Shown here in pieces: positions 49,812 through 62,700 of a stretch of DNA of 64,000 nt (its first letter is position 1; every line of letters begins with the position of its first letter). The stretch comes from Ricinus communis (taxonomy: Eukaryota; Streptophyta; Magnoliopsida; Malpighiales; Euphorbiaceae). The DNA lies in NCBI RefSeq assembly GCF_019578655.1, contig NC_063260.1, positions 11,410,501-11,474,500 on the forward strand. The letters run 5' to 3'. Under the pieces are notes generated by a model, which was not told the origin of the DNA, did no database searches, and saw nothing but the letters and a program-made list of their open reading frames with translations. Made by a program: the position numbers and the translations under genes.

Positions 49812-52800
49812 ATGCTGGCTATTGGGAGCCCAACAATCAGTGTGCGTACAAGCACCAGCTGCAATGCGTTACTCAGAGAACTTCAGGTATTCGTCTTTTC
49901 TCTTTCTTGCTTTTCTTTTTCTTTTTGTTTTTTTTTTCCCTTGCTGCTAGCAAAGTCTGATGTTTGGTGGGAAAGAAAATACGTTGATTTCTTTTTTCTC
50001 TTCTTGGAAATTTGCTTTGACACTAGTAATGATGGAATTTTGGGAAAGTTTATTGTTTTGCTCTGTTAAAGATAGAGCATTGATTGTTTCTTTAATATAT
50101 ATCATAGTGGGTCTATAAGAGCTATCAACTAGGTCTATTTTGTTCTCTTTTAGTATTAATAGTGATCTACAAATTAAAACCTCATCTCTTACTGTTCTTA
50201 AAAATTTAATTTGTGGAAACAAATTACTGTTTTTTGGGGCTTAATTTTAAAAACAAGCTGCTCAAATTTCTTTCTTTATTTATATATTTGTTGTCAATTT
50301 CCAATTTTTTTCTCCTATTGGTTTAGTGTTTTGGGCTGGTGTGCATTTCCTATCTCGTTTGTGGTTTAGTTTGTGTTTGAGTTAGTGGTTTGTTGAAGTG
50401 AATTGGTTATATTCTAAATCTGTTGCATATAGGACAATCTGATTGTTTCAGCAATTTTTATGGGTTACAAATGAAAACAAAAGCATTTTGGAGTTGTGGA
50501 AGTCTGGATTAATTCTTTCTTCTTTCTTTATGGTTTTATGTATCGTTTTATGCTCCAGATTTTCTTACTTCTTTCTTTTCTGAATTTTTGTTATTCTTTG
50601 ATTAAGCTACTGCTTAATCTATCTATATGTCTTTTAGGATTCAGCATTAATTGGATCAACTGATTGTCATATTGTAATAAAATCAAATATTTGAGATAAC
50701 CTTTCCTGTCAGCTTCATTCAAAAAAGTAATAGTTCTCTATATTTAATTAGTTTCCTTATTTCCGTCAATTTAGAGAAGACTTGTAGTTTATCTTTGTAA
50801 TGGGACCTTTTATTATTCTGAGAGCAGCAAATTTGGAATGACATTGGTGAGACTGAAGCAGAAAAAGACAGAATGCTATTGGAGTTGGAGAGGGAATGCT
50901 TGGAGGTTTATCGGAGAAAGGTTGAGGAAGCTGCCAATGCCAAAGCACGACTTCATCAGTCTGTTGCAGCAAAAGAAGCTGAACTCGCGACACTGATGGC
51001 TGCACTTGGGGAACTCAGTATTCACTCACCTGTAAGTTTAATAAGCAATTGGTATTATAACACTTTTTTGTTGTGATTTTGTTCCTGTATTTTAATTGTT
51101 CTGATTCTTTTTTTTTTTGTTTGATTGCTTTTACCTCACTTAAATCCTTCCTTTTTTGTGTTTAATTCACTTTAATCTCTGCTTAGTTTTATAAACTGGG
51201 TGCTGTTAACAAGTGCTAGTCGTGTGCTTGATAATCCTCATCAAATAATAAACATTGAAAATGATAGTTTTCGGTTGTGGGATGCCAAGTGTGCAATAGG
51301 ATTTTTTTATCTTGTTACTTATCTCATTTTTTCCATATTGACTTGGTTGTCCCTTGGTTATTATAAAGGCTGTCAGTGGCTATACTACACATTAAAACTA
51401 CGTCTTTTGACACATTCTCTAAGTAGTTGCATATTCAGTTGATTTACTGTTTAGCATGAATCACATTTTTTCTTTTTTTGTTTTCACTTGCTCACCATTG
51501 CCATTAATTTTCAGACTCAAACAGAGAAAAGGGCATCATCATTGAAACAAAAACTTGCATCTGTTACACCACTGGTGGAAGATCTGAGGACAAAGAAAGA
51601 GGAGCGGATGAAGCAATTTGCTGATATAAAGGCACAGATTGAAAAGATCAGTGGGGAAATTTCTGGATACAACAATCTTAACAGTTCTTTGATAAGTTCC
51701 TTCTCTTTGGAGGACCAGGATTTGTCACTAAGAAAGCTTAACGAATATCAAACACATCTTCGCACCCTTCAAAAGGAGAAGGTATGCCAATTTGTGATAT
51801 AACTTCAAGATGAAGTTCTTAGTGGATGGTAGCAAAAACTAAATTGTATTACATCTTGTACTGTTGGAAATCACAAAATAATCTGTCTAAAAAATTTTGG
51901 AAGTGTCATGAAAGCCTCATCACTAATTTGATTGTTTAATTGTATTGTAAATTTAATATCAGTACTGAATGTTTGCATGCATTTGGATATGTATTGGAAA
52001 TCTTAGATATGTAGGAAATATTTGCATGCACTTGGATAAATGATGATGTCATTTGCATGCGGTTTTTACTGCTTCTTTGGTATCTTAATCTTTGACTTGC
52101 TATAAGATACATTTTGAAATTTAATTTCATTAATATTGTGCTCTGACTTATAATGAGCATGCTATTTTGTGATGCAGTCTGATCGCCTACATAAGGTTTT
52201 TGAATTTATCAATGAAGTCCATTCTCTTTGTGGTGTGCTTGGGTTGGATTTTGGCCAGACTGTTAGTGATGTACATCCAAGCTTACATGGCGTAAACCAA
52301 GAACAATCCACAAATATAAGCAATAGTACTTTGGAAGGTTTAGAACAGGCCATTGTCAAGTTGAAATTGGAAAGAAAAGCTCGAATCCAGAAGGTAATGC
52401 ATAACCCCTGTGCTTTGGCATTGATTGTCCTTTGCCATGATCACTAACATGAAGTTTGAATCCAGCTGAAAGATATTGTGTCATCATTATTTGAGCTCTG
52501 GAATTTGATGGACTCGCCAAAAGAAGACAAAAATAGCTTTTCAAGAATAACATCTATCCTTGGGTCATCGGAATCTGAAATCATTGAACCAGGTGTCCTC
52601 TCAATAGAGATAATTGAACAGGTTCGCATGCACCCTGAACGTGTCATCTTTTTGAGGAATTAAATAATAGCTTATGTTTAGTTGTCTTTCTGACAGGCAT
52701 CAGCAGAAGTGGAGAGGCTTATGAAATTGAAAGCAAGCAGAATGAAAGAACTTGTTATGAAAAGGAGATCAGAGTTGGAGGATATATGCAGAATGACCCA

Positions 52801-54446
52801 TATTGAACCTGATACAAGTACAGCTGCTGAGAAATCCAATGCATTGATAGATTCTGGTACTGCTTTCTTGTTTTTCATTACTCTGTCTCTTGTCAGTTGC
52901 TTTTTTTTTTTTGGAAATACTAAAACCAATTATTGAATACTAAATCTTGCCTTTGTTGAGCAGGTTTTGTGGATCCTTCTGAACTTTTGGCAAGCATTGA
53001 AGCCCAGATAGTCAGAGCTAAAGAGGAAGCTATGAGCCGAAAAGAAGTCATGGACAGGATTGACCGGTGGCTTTCAGCTTGTGAGGAGGAAAATTGGCTA
53101 GAAGAGTACAACCAAGTAAGCTAGAAACTATCTGCTACATGGCCTAGCAACATTTGCCGATAGGATTGGCTGCATTAGGATTTTCAGTTTTTTCTCCCTT
53201 CATTCTATTGCTCTCTGTGCATGAGTGTCCAAGTTTTTATGTCAGCATCTGACATGGCTATGTATTTGATGTTAATGCAGATAATGGACTAGTTATTTTG
53301 AATCTTGTAGCAAGTTATTTTCAATTGGGTAGTATTGTATTCTATTTCTATTTGGTTAAGTGCTGAGCATAATAAGAAGTTAAATTTATACAATTAATGC
53401 ACCACAATAAGTAAATTATAATATAAGCCACTGATTATTTCCATAGCATCGAGCTTTTCTTCCTTAAAAGATTTCTTCTTTAATTTCAGGACAGCACCCG
53501 GTACAGTGCTGGAAGGGGTGCACACATTAACCTTAAACGTGCAGAAAGAGCTCGAATTACTGTTAGCAAAATTCCAGGTATTTTTACTTCTATGGTGTTA
53601 TTCTTTAATGTACTCTACGTTTCAAAGCTAATATAATGCACTCCTTCCAGCCATGGTTGACAATCTAATAAGCAAAACTCTTGCATGGGAAGAAGAAAAC
53701 AAGACATTATTCCTCTATGATGGGGTGAGCTGTTTATTTCAGTGTAGAGTGCTTTGCGGACATAATATCTGTTGCTTTAGTTTTAGCATAAATTTGTATC
53801 TTAATATTATTTGCAGGTAAGGTTGGTGACAATTTTGGATGATTACAAACTGGCCAGACACCAGAGAGAAGAGGAGAAAAAGAGATACAGGGTAAATAAG
53901 AAGACTAAGTTTCTCTTACGATAATTTTGTAGTTTTGGAATTCATTGGTGTTTCACATGCTAGATGGTCTTGCAAACAGAAAAGACTGAGAACTAGATTT
54001 TTCTTTTTTAACTTCAACCTCTCAGACAATAGTGTATTATATTCTTATGTCATCTTGATACAAAAGTGACTGCTGCTGTTTGTTACAGCTAATTTTGTGG
54101 TTCTTTGCAGGACCAGAAGAAACTCCAAGATCTGCTGCTTACGGAGAAGGAATTAATGTATGGCTCTAAACCCAGTCCAAGAAAAACTAACAGCTTTAGA
54201 AAATCGAACGGTTATCGCGCAAATGGAAATGGTTCCATGACTCCAACACCCCGTCGGAACTCAGTTGGCGGTGCAACTCCTGAGCTTCTCACACCCCGAT
54301 CTTATTCTGGACGTCAAAATGGATACTTCAAGGAAATGAGAAGGTTGTCTACAGCACCACTAAACTTTGTGGCAATATCAAAAGAAGAAACAATGTCATT
54401 TGCTTCTGTTTGTGGTTCTGAGCCAGGCTCTCCTCCACAAGGCTAA
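49812..54446 (+). CDS. MAP65: 65-kDa microtubule-associated protein (MAP65/PRC1/Ase1 family)
   Basis: Cross-links antiparallel microtubules in interphase, spindle or phragmoplast arrays. Eleven exons: 49812-49886, 50828-51031, 51515-51781, 52178-52393, 52466-52621, 52697-52856, 52964-53115, 53490-53577, 53651-53724, 53817-53891 and 54111-54446, giving 600 aa, the normal family length. The N-terminal half is charged coiled coil with the family blocks [20 protein letters not shown] and [18 protein letters not shown]. The conserved microtubule-binding region includes [16 protein letters not shown] and [19 protein letters not shown]. The tail (exon 11) is basic and rich in Ser/Pro, with TPTPRRNS, a possible CDK/MAPK target that in relatives controls bundling. 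MLAIGSP at the start and [15 protein letters not shown] near the end suggest the MAP65-6/7 group. Confidence 0.95.
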
Positions 54447-55557
54447 GTTTAGAAAAAATATGAATGGTATGTCTGGCTGAATGTTGACTTTCTTTTTATT
54501 CCTGTTCTACTGTTCTTCCTCCGTGGCAAGTGATAAAGTAAAACAAAAAGAAAGAACACTATGCATTTTCTTTTTCCAGAAAACATGAAGGATGGCACAC
54601 GCACAAATATGCTCTCTTGCTTTCAAATATATGCTACGGAATTTCATGTTGGCTCCAATCAAAAACCTTATAAAAGTTTGGTTTTGTTAGACTTCTGATT
54701 GTACTAAAAATTGATAATGTCTACGTGCTGCAACAGGTGGCATTATAGAAATTCAGTAACTCAACACTTCAACTTAAAGCAGTGGAAGCTTGTGAATATC
54801 AAACAGATGTACACTAATGTATGATTGTGATGTCTTAGAAGAACATGGAGAATAGCTACTGACACATGCAGTTGGGATGCTATTTGCTTTGAAGAATATG
54901 AGCTTCTGAAAGGAGGTCAAAACACTGGTAGATAATAGTTTGGAAGTACCTGTTAACCTCAAGTCTTGTTTCCCAGTATAGAGGATACCAATATGGTAGT
55001 CTGTAGTAGTAGTACACTGACCATGTCTTTTTGTGGATTTTGCTTGTGTTTTGCCTTTCTTTGTATATAGTGAACTCCAGCGTGTTGGGCTATCATTTGA
55101 TTTAGAAGCTTGTTATATTTGGAGATGCATATTGTAGGATCTTTGTGATGCCATACTTAACATGAAATAAATGTCTTTCAATCTATGCAGCTAGTGATGG
55201 ATGAAACTGCTCTTAACAAAAAATTTCCATAGTGCCCATGTCTAAAATTTCTGACTGAAGTTTATTAGGTAATTCTGGTTTTCAATTTTTGAAGCTTGTC
55301 GTCTGATTGGCAGTGAATGAGCTCGTGGTACTGGAGTAATGTAATTTGCCAAAAGAAAGGCGCACTATTAAAGAGAAGTTTGTATGTTGTTTGAGTAAAG
55401 TAGTTGCTAAAGCAGTGATGTATTATATATCAGCTGCTGGATAAAATTGATGCCTGATTATGCACATTTCTGTTACCACTTCAACTTTCTTTCTAATATG
55501 CTTCAACAATATGGTTAAAGAACTAAAAGGAATAGGAAAACGAAAAACTGAGTGTTG
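54447..55557. other. Convergent 3' region of MAP65 and the MS1-like gene
   Basis: The 1.1 kb between the two stop codons should hold both 3' untranslated regions. No ORF or repeat stands out. Confidence 0.5.
55166..55171 (+). terminator. Possible MAP65 polyadenylation signal
   Basis: AATAAA lies 720 bases after the MAP65 stop, in a T-rich context before the convergent MS1 gene begins at 55558. Earlier weak signals are possible. Confidence 0.35.
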
Positions 55558-58200
55558 CTATGGTAGAGAAGGTGAGATTGTGATTTCGTGTTCACACCGA
55601 CTGCAGAGAAATATATGAGGGATTTCTTGATGGTTTGGGATCCGAACACATCTGGTATGCTGCCAAACCTCACAAATATCACATGATACCATCCTTTCAC
55701 CATCATCATCTTTGGTTCCACAAGGGCAATCGAAAATTTTGCTATTAAGACCACTTTCATATATCAACTGATTAATCATCCCTCTCTCATTATTGCTACC
55801 TTCGACCACGATTTTCTGACCCATTTCAACTTGTCCAAATACTAGATCGCTGCCATTTGTATTCAGGTTCAGTATCGACTCTGCAATGAAGCTTCTCAAT
55901 CCCCAGTATAGCTCACTGAAATGCTTTTCCACTTCTTGCTTAAGCTCATCAAAAGTAGCATTAGCTTTCATTGTGATACGTTCAAATGGTGGCATTGCCT
56001 TGTTGATACCTTCACTGGTTTCTTCATCGTTTCTTAAAACGACTGTGCAGTAGAGTTTCAGTTTCCCTCCTAGTCCTAAGTCAATTCTAGAAGGCAATTC
56101 TATATGATAATCTTTGGCAAGAAATTTAGTGTCAAGAATTATCCTTGCAGCAGCTTGTATTGCAGTAAAAATTCCCAAGTTGAGAGTCTGCTTTTGGTCT
56201 TTAAGGATATATTTATAAAAGTAGTAGATATCCCTAATCACTTGAGATTTGGTTATCTTGTATCTACCCTTCACTTTAGAATTGTTAATGCTCAAGCTTT
56301 CTTGGGCAGGAAATACATTTGAAACATCTTCCAAGCAGTATTCCAAAACCTTTGTAACTGGATTCAAGCTCCTGCGAACTAAATAGTTTCCCACTATACG
56401 ATTTCCAAGTGACTTGAGCACAAAGTCTAGTAACCCTGTGTCACCAATATATGCACGAGCAGCATCCCTTACTTCTTGCCTTGAAACCCACCTAAAGTCA
56501 GCTCTTTTCAGGGCTTCAATGATTACTCGAGTTGCCATTTCGATTCGCTTGGGAGACCATCTACAAGTAGGTTCCATGGCAATCCCTGTGCTATAGGAAT
56601 CAATACACTTTTCTTCAGGAAGTCGAGCTTTAAGCTCGAACATGAAGTGGAGAAGGTCACCCAGTGTGGCCAATGAATAGTCTGATAGTGTTTGGTACCT
56701 AGACATAATGCCTGGAAGATCATGATTAGAATTGGCAAGATAATGTAGTAGTATAGATAAGTGCATGCCTTGAATAGATTCTATGGCCTTTTGGTAGATT
56801 GGTTGAGTGACACCAAAGTTTCCTCGCTCAAATTTGTAACCCCACTGTCCAAACCAAGGCTCCCCATATGCAATGCCATGGAGTAGCCTCAGTTCCATGC
56901 TTCTCTTTTGTGAAATATCATTCAAACTCACTTTCCTGCAAATTGAGTGAATAAGCATGATGTTCTTAGCTTCTCATTCATGAAACATTCAAAAGATTCT
57001 AAGCAATATTAGCCTAGATACTTGGCATTGAGGTTGAAATATTGCTTTTTGGAAAAGCACTCTTCAGAGTTCTTATAACTAAGACATGTCAAATTTTCCC
57101 TTTAAATTACTTTTTAATAGCCTTCCAGTAGACATGATTCATAGGAAGTGATAGAGCTGTGAATGGCTAACCTTGCTTGTAATCCAGTGCATAAACGATC
57201 CCAGAATTCCATGATCTGCCGTCCGGCCAAGTTGGAACCAGCTTCCATTCCATTAACACATAGCAAATGTCCAAATCCATTAGAATGAAATACACCGTGC
57301 AAGATATGGCCTTGTAAATCCACCATATTGATCTTACTCCTCACTGAAATTGTATCATCAAAGTTGCCTTCACAGTTCAGGAAAGCAATGACTGTGTCCT
57401 TGGATGGCAGCACAAAATGATACTTTTTGTTGCAAATCAGATGGTGCCCCCAGCCTGAACTACAAAGACATGTATTAATATATTTTTACGATGAATTGCA
57501 ATTTAATGAAATTACAGTGCACCAACAGCCTACCTACCAAGTAAGTCTTCAATGCAAAAAAAAAAAAGTTGGATCTAAACGGCAGGAACATATTATGAAA
57601 TTACGTTTGTGTATACACACATAAATCGTTAAAAGGGCATTAATGGGGAGAATGTCCGCACTACTTATGCCCAAAATCTTTTAGTTGGTGGATGAAAATT
57701 TATATCTGCCTAGACCGCATAGACCTCTCTTATAATTCGATCTATGAGTATTATATGAATTTCTTTTAGTTACCATAAGTTCTAGATTGGTATTATAATC
57801 CAAAGTATTGTCATCTTTACTCTTATACCTAACGCAGTCAAATTATTCAAGTTTGTTGAAGAAAATGAATGCATGGAAACAAAAAGAAAATCAGGACTTC
57901 ACCAACATAAAGGCAATGCTTGCAGTGGTGATCAAGAGAAGCATCAATTGGCTCTTCAATGACAAATAACAAGATATGGAAAGGAGGGTGGCAGCTAACT
58001 TCAAGCTGAAAAGACCAACTTGGAATTCCACTACAGATATTACTCTCAGAATAACCAAATTCGAGAAGTGCTTGAACATTTTGTCTAAATGATCCATCAA
58101 ACTCAACTGGATACCCATGTTCACCAAATGTCTTGAATCTGAACACCTTCTCCCCTCGTTTTCTTTTCTTGCAGCTGGTTACAAGTTCCAAATGTGACAT
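55558..58200 (-). CDS. MS1: PHD-finger protein, MALE STERILITY 1-like
   Basis: A nuclear PHD protein of the MS1/MMD1 group. Three exons on the minus strand: 57903-58200, 57172-57454 and 55558-56935, giving 652 aa. The N-terminus has a basic KKRKRGEK stretch, then EHGYPVEFDGSF, CKHCLYVGWGHHLICNKKYH and a Gly-rich HGVFHSNGFGHLLCVNGMEA block typical of this group. The C-terminal PHD finger is complete Cys4-His-Cys3, with ligands at 597, 599, 612, 615, 620, 623, 638 and 641. In MMD1-type proteins the N-terminal blocks differ, so MS1 is the better match from memory. MS1 in Arabidopsis is expressed briefly in the tapetum and is needed for pollen wall formation; that role is inferred here. It is convergent with MAP65 and divergent from IAR1. 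Confidence 0.88.
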
Positions 58201-59608
58201 AATAGGCCTCTAGAAAATTGAAAGATTTCCAACACAAGGAAAGAAAGGAAGGAAGAAAGAAAGGAAGAGCATGAAGAAATTAATTAGAGAGAGGTGACAC
58301 TATAGGACATGCAATTGCTTATGGTCTTATACTTAGCATCAGTACTGCTGGATCACACAGTTAGTGCCTAGAAATAAAATTGGAGACGACACAAAAGAGC
58401 ATATAAGGTTAATCAAATTCAGCTATGGACTGCTCACTATCTGCATGATTTTCTTTAAAATTGAGCTCCATGCAAATCTATCGGGGTGCAGTATCCTTCT
58501 TTGAACTAAACAAATCGTAGCATGCTTTTTATCATGCAATTTTCTGACCACTAGAATTGCTTTCTGTTCCGGCAAATTCTTTGGTCAGCTGGGAAATGTT
58601 GATCTTATTATCAGTTTCAAAGGGGACAAACATTTATATATAAATAAATGCAACATTTCTTGCTCAACTACTCCTGCAAAGTTGCTTTTATCTACTCCAT
58701 AAGAGCAGAACTTTCTTCAACATATTATGAAGATAGGAGAAATTAAAATTGAAATTACGTAGTCATGACAATATTATTGGTAAATAACTAAATATAAGGT
58801 GCAAGTATACCTCATTTATGGCTTCTAACACTTGTTCTGTTTTACTTGATACATATATTTTTCTTGCTTAGCTCATTCTAATTCTAAAATTAGACCAACT
58901 CTGAATTTTATTTAGATCACCTTGAAAATTATGATTCCTTAAAAGTCATCCAGATTAATTAATATATATATATATATATATTATCGTTTAAGTCACCATA
59001 AATCCCTCTAAATCAAAACCTTGAATTTAGTTTACTTATAAGAAATTAGGGATCCATAAAAGAAAAGAGGCTCAGCCTAGTGGTTAAGAGTTGAAATTGT
59101 GAATTCTTGAGATTGATTTCAGGGATCAAATTGGAAAAAATGATATGAATTTGTCTACTAATATAATTCTAAATTGGACATTAAATATTCTAAAAAAAAA
59201 AAAAAGACAAAAGAATTAGATGAAAGTTCATGAAATTATAAGCCCAATTCAGCAAATTATTTCTAAATAACTACACAATATTTAATAAAACAGAATTTCA
59301 TTTGCCTTTTCAGGTTCCTTTTACCTTAGTGAACAAATATTTTAGTAACCTTATGCGTGAGACTCACAGCACAGCGGTTAATACCACACAGGCTGAAACG
59401 ACATCGTACTCCGCATCATCGTCAAGCACAACAGAGGTCACGCGCACTTCACAGTTTTCTTTCTTTTGTAATTGTAGTAAGTGCCCACTGCTCAGTGCAG
59501 GTACTACTTTTAGGATTTCGAGAAAAAGAAAATAAAAAGAAAAGAAAAAAGAAAAAGGAAAATGTTTTTGATTATTTAAAGGAAAAAAAAAAAAAAAAGA
59601 GAAAAAGG
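58201..59608. other. Divergent promoter region between MS1-like and IAR1
   Basis: This spacer contains a purine-rich stretch just upstream of the MS1 start (58230-58270), a (TA)n run at 58961-58982 and a SINE-like element at 59062-59206. From about 59340 the composition becomes more balanced and probably marks the IAR1 leader. Confidence 0.5.
59062..59206 (+). mobile_element. tRNA-derived SINE, short
   Basis: ctcagcctagtggttaagag fits a pol III A box. Some 30 bases on, gagattgatttcaggg fits a degenerate B box. The body ends in an A run (about 59193-59205), and short aaaagaa matches occur on both sides. This is the head-to-tail order of a plant SINE. I did not identify the family. Confidence 0.5.
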
Positions 59609-59713
59609 ATGGATGTATTAACGTTTGGAATCATAATGGGGATAATCGTACTCTTCTTATGTGCGGTTTGTTACATAACCATTGAAGGCACTTGCAAGCG
59701 CCGCCATTCTTAA
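59609..59713 (+). CDS. 34-codon single-pass membrane ORF upstream of IAR1
   Basis: A short ORF whose ATG has an excellent context (A at -3, G at +4). It encodes a clear membrane segment, FGIIMGIIVLFLCAVCYITI, followed by a Cys-containing basic tail ending CKRRHS. It stops 62 bases before the IAR1 start, so it is either an upstream ORF in the IAR1 leader or a separate tiny gene. I recognise no family. The hydrophobic run followed by positive charges looks like a real tail-anchored or single-span peptide, but a chance ORF cannot be excluded. Confidence 0.35.
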   Translation: MDVLTFGIIMGIIVLFLCAVCYITIEGTCKRRHS

Positions 59714-59775
59714 TTGTCTTTTTCAAAACCCTAATATTTACCAATTTTTCTTTCTTTTCTTTCTTGTCTTCAAAA

Positions 59776-62700
59776 ATGGAGTTTCGTGAAAAACAGAAAC
59801 AGATTTTATTTTGTTTTTTATTACTGGTTTTACTCTTTTTTATCGATCTATGTTTTGCTTCTACTGGACAATGTATATCACCGGCGCATCATGATTCCCA
59901 TGGACACGACCATCATCACCACCACCATCATGATCATGATCATGATAATCACCGGATTGAGTCCAAGCTTCCAGAGGAATTGGCGGAGGAAGAGGATATG
60001 AAGCTTTATGGATTTAGTAACTACCATCATCATCACCATGATCATGATCATGATCATGGTCACAGTCACAGTCCTTACCACCATGATTTGAAGCTCACTG
60101 GTCTAGGTAATTCTTTTTTGTTTCGTTAACTTGGTTTCTTATTAATAGTAGTTGTTTAGGTGAAGAAATGGTCTTTTTTTTTTAATTGGTCATTTTTAGA
60201 GGCCTGCAATTTTAATTTGATCACGTTAAGCGTGTAAAGTTGTGCCAATTCTAAATGATAGGCTCACCAAATGAAACTTTGGTAATTGTTGCATCATGAT
60301 CCGGCAAAAAGGCTCTGCCTTTTTTAATTGTTAATCTTAGCTACTTCTCTTGGACGACTTTCCGACATAGCTTCTTATCCCTACTCCGTCCAGCAAATTG
60401 GAGTCCTTTTCTATTGTTATGTTGAATTCAGATTAACTGAAGAAAATTGGGATCTACTTTTTCATGGGTTTGCGTAGGAGGACCATTTTTTCATACTTGA
60501 GAAAATGAAATGAGCTTGTTCAGTTGAAGCAAATGCTAATTGGATGAGAGTTGTTGTTAAAACATAGACTGGTTAATTGAATTTCTTTCGTACGTGAGGC
60601 TGAAATTCTTGTATATTAACCAAAAATTTCCTTTTTATCCATAAGAACTCTTGCAATATACTAATCTCCGTTCTCACCGATTACTTTATATAAAAAATTT
60701 AACATTTAGTATTTTTAGTCTTTGAATAAAGTAAGTGATCCCAAATGCTTCTCTCTCATCTTTGTTCCTAGCTGAATCCTAATGCATGTTTTGAGTACAT
60801 GATTTGATAATTCTGATTGGTATTTTCTTCACAGCTCTTTGGTCACATGCATTAGGTTGCTCACTTTTGGTGAGCTTGGCTTCACTTATCTGTCTGATTA
60901 TCTTGCCAGTCATATTCAGTAAGTAACTTCAATTTGAGTACATACTTATGTTTCAATTTCTGGAGTTCGCTGTGATTCTTATGATATTTTTTCTTTGCAA
61001 GTAATTATCTCTCAATTAGGTGTTGGTTTCTTGCACCAATTAAAATTTTTAAGCCTTCAATACTCTAGTTTATGTGGATAATATCTGAACATGTTTTCTA
61101 CTTCTGTTGCAGTACAAGGAAAACCATCAAAGGCAGTTGTTGATTCATTGGCTTTATTCGGGGTCAGTTTTTTCAGTCACGCTATTTTGGTTTACATACC
61201 TTACATTGTTGATATTTATTGAGTTCCTGGACAAATTTGTAGTATAAATATCCTAGATTGAAAAGAAAAGGACTACCATCTTTCTGAGCTGTAATTTTAA
61301 TTTAGAATTTTGTTCATGTATCTTAGATACCTTTTCATCTTTTAATCTTTTGATGTGATCTCTTTCTCTCTTATCATTGACTATGCTGCTTTTGTCCACC
61401 GGTCTCATCAGGGGTGCTTTTTGATTGTATATCATGGATAATTACATAACTTTAATATTGGTTTCTTCAAATATGTGGATGTTCCTTTCTTTTTTAGGGC
61501 AATCATATGTGAGACCCTTAATTTTGATCAATTGTTCCTTTTCCATTTACAGGCAGGAGCTATGTTAGGGGATGCTTTCCTTCATCAATTACCACATGCA
61601 TTTGGTATGTTTTTCATCAAGTGTTGTTCTTTCTTTACTTTGCAATTACCCGTAGCTGTTACTACAACTGATTTTGATTTTCTACTTCTGCCTTGATTTC
61701 ATTATAAATCCGAACACTTCTGTTATAAACTTAAAACTCCTTGCCATCTGCTAGCAGCTAGACATCTGAAGCTGAAATTTCAATATTTAGTACTTCATGA
61801 CATTACATCTCTTTTGAAAGTTGGCTTCATAGAAGGAGTTTAAAAATATGGGACAAATGGAGTCTTAGTTTTATTGACTTATATTCTTTAAAGTTGTGTA
61901 AACCTTACAGAAATTGACAGGAAAAAGCAATACAACATGTTCCTAGGTGTCAGGGTTCTGTTACATTATTAATTGAGTAATTTCTTACTAAATAAGGTTT
62001 TGCAGGTGGTGACCACTCCCACTCTCATGATCACGGTGCAGACCATTCTCATCATGCCCATGCTGAACATGGGCATTCACATGCCCATTCTTTGAAAGAT
62101 CTCTCTGTTGGATTATCAGTCTTAGGTAAGGATTAGATACTTAAAATGCAATTTTGTTGGCTAGTCCCAGTCTTCTCCTGTTTAAATGCACATGCACACT
62201 GACTAATAAATTCAGCATAGAGAAGACACTTTAAATTTCCTGTATCTTAGATTGTAAGCAAACATTCTCCTTCTCATTGTTCTTACCAGTTACCATGTTT
62301 TGGGTGACTTGGAAGGAGAGAAATATGAGGGCTTTTGAAGGAGAAGGTTTTTATTGAACATTTAAATAGATGATTCAAAGTCGTGTATCTTTGGTGTAAC
62401 TTTTCAAAATATTTTTCTGAGAAACTGGGATTAATATGTACATTCACTCTCACATGTCTAATCTTCTTCTGTATGTCTATTGGTTTCCCATTTAATTCTT
62501 TTGCAAAAATATTTAAGTTTCACTACCTGGGCCTAGCTAGGATGGTTATACACGGTAAAGGGATACCTAAATGATGTTGCAGCCAAGAATTCAACAATCT
62601 GTCGCAATTATTAAATAATTAATATGTGAAGGGGTTTCCATATATTTTGATGATGGAATCAGCCGTGAGCTTAAAAAATGAGGCAGTGGATGGCCTCATC

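Noticed and set aside
49669..49950. 93-codon ORF overlapping the MAP65 start
   Set aside because: It starts at TTG, not ATG, and runs through the GA microsatellite and into intron 1.
59353..59535. 60-codon ATG ORF upstream of the membrane ORF
   Set aside because: Ser/Thr-rich, no structure or motif; weaker case than 59609-59713, though it could be another upstream ORF.
59878..60084. Met/Val-rich minus ORF opposite IAR1 exon 1
   Set aside because: It is the complement of the His/Asp codon repeats (cat, gat) of the real exon.
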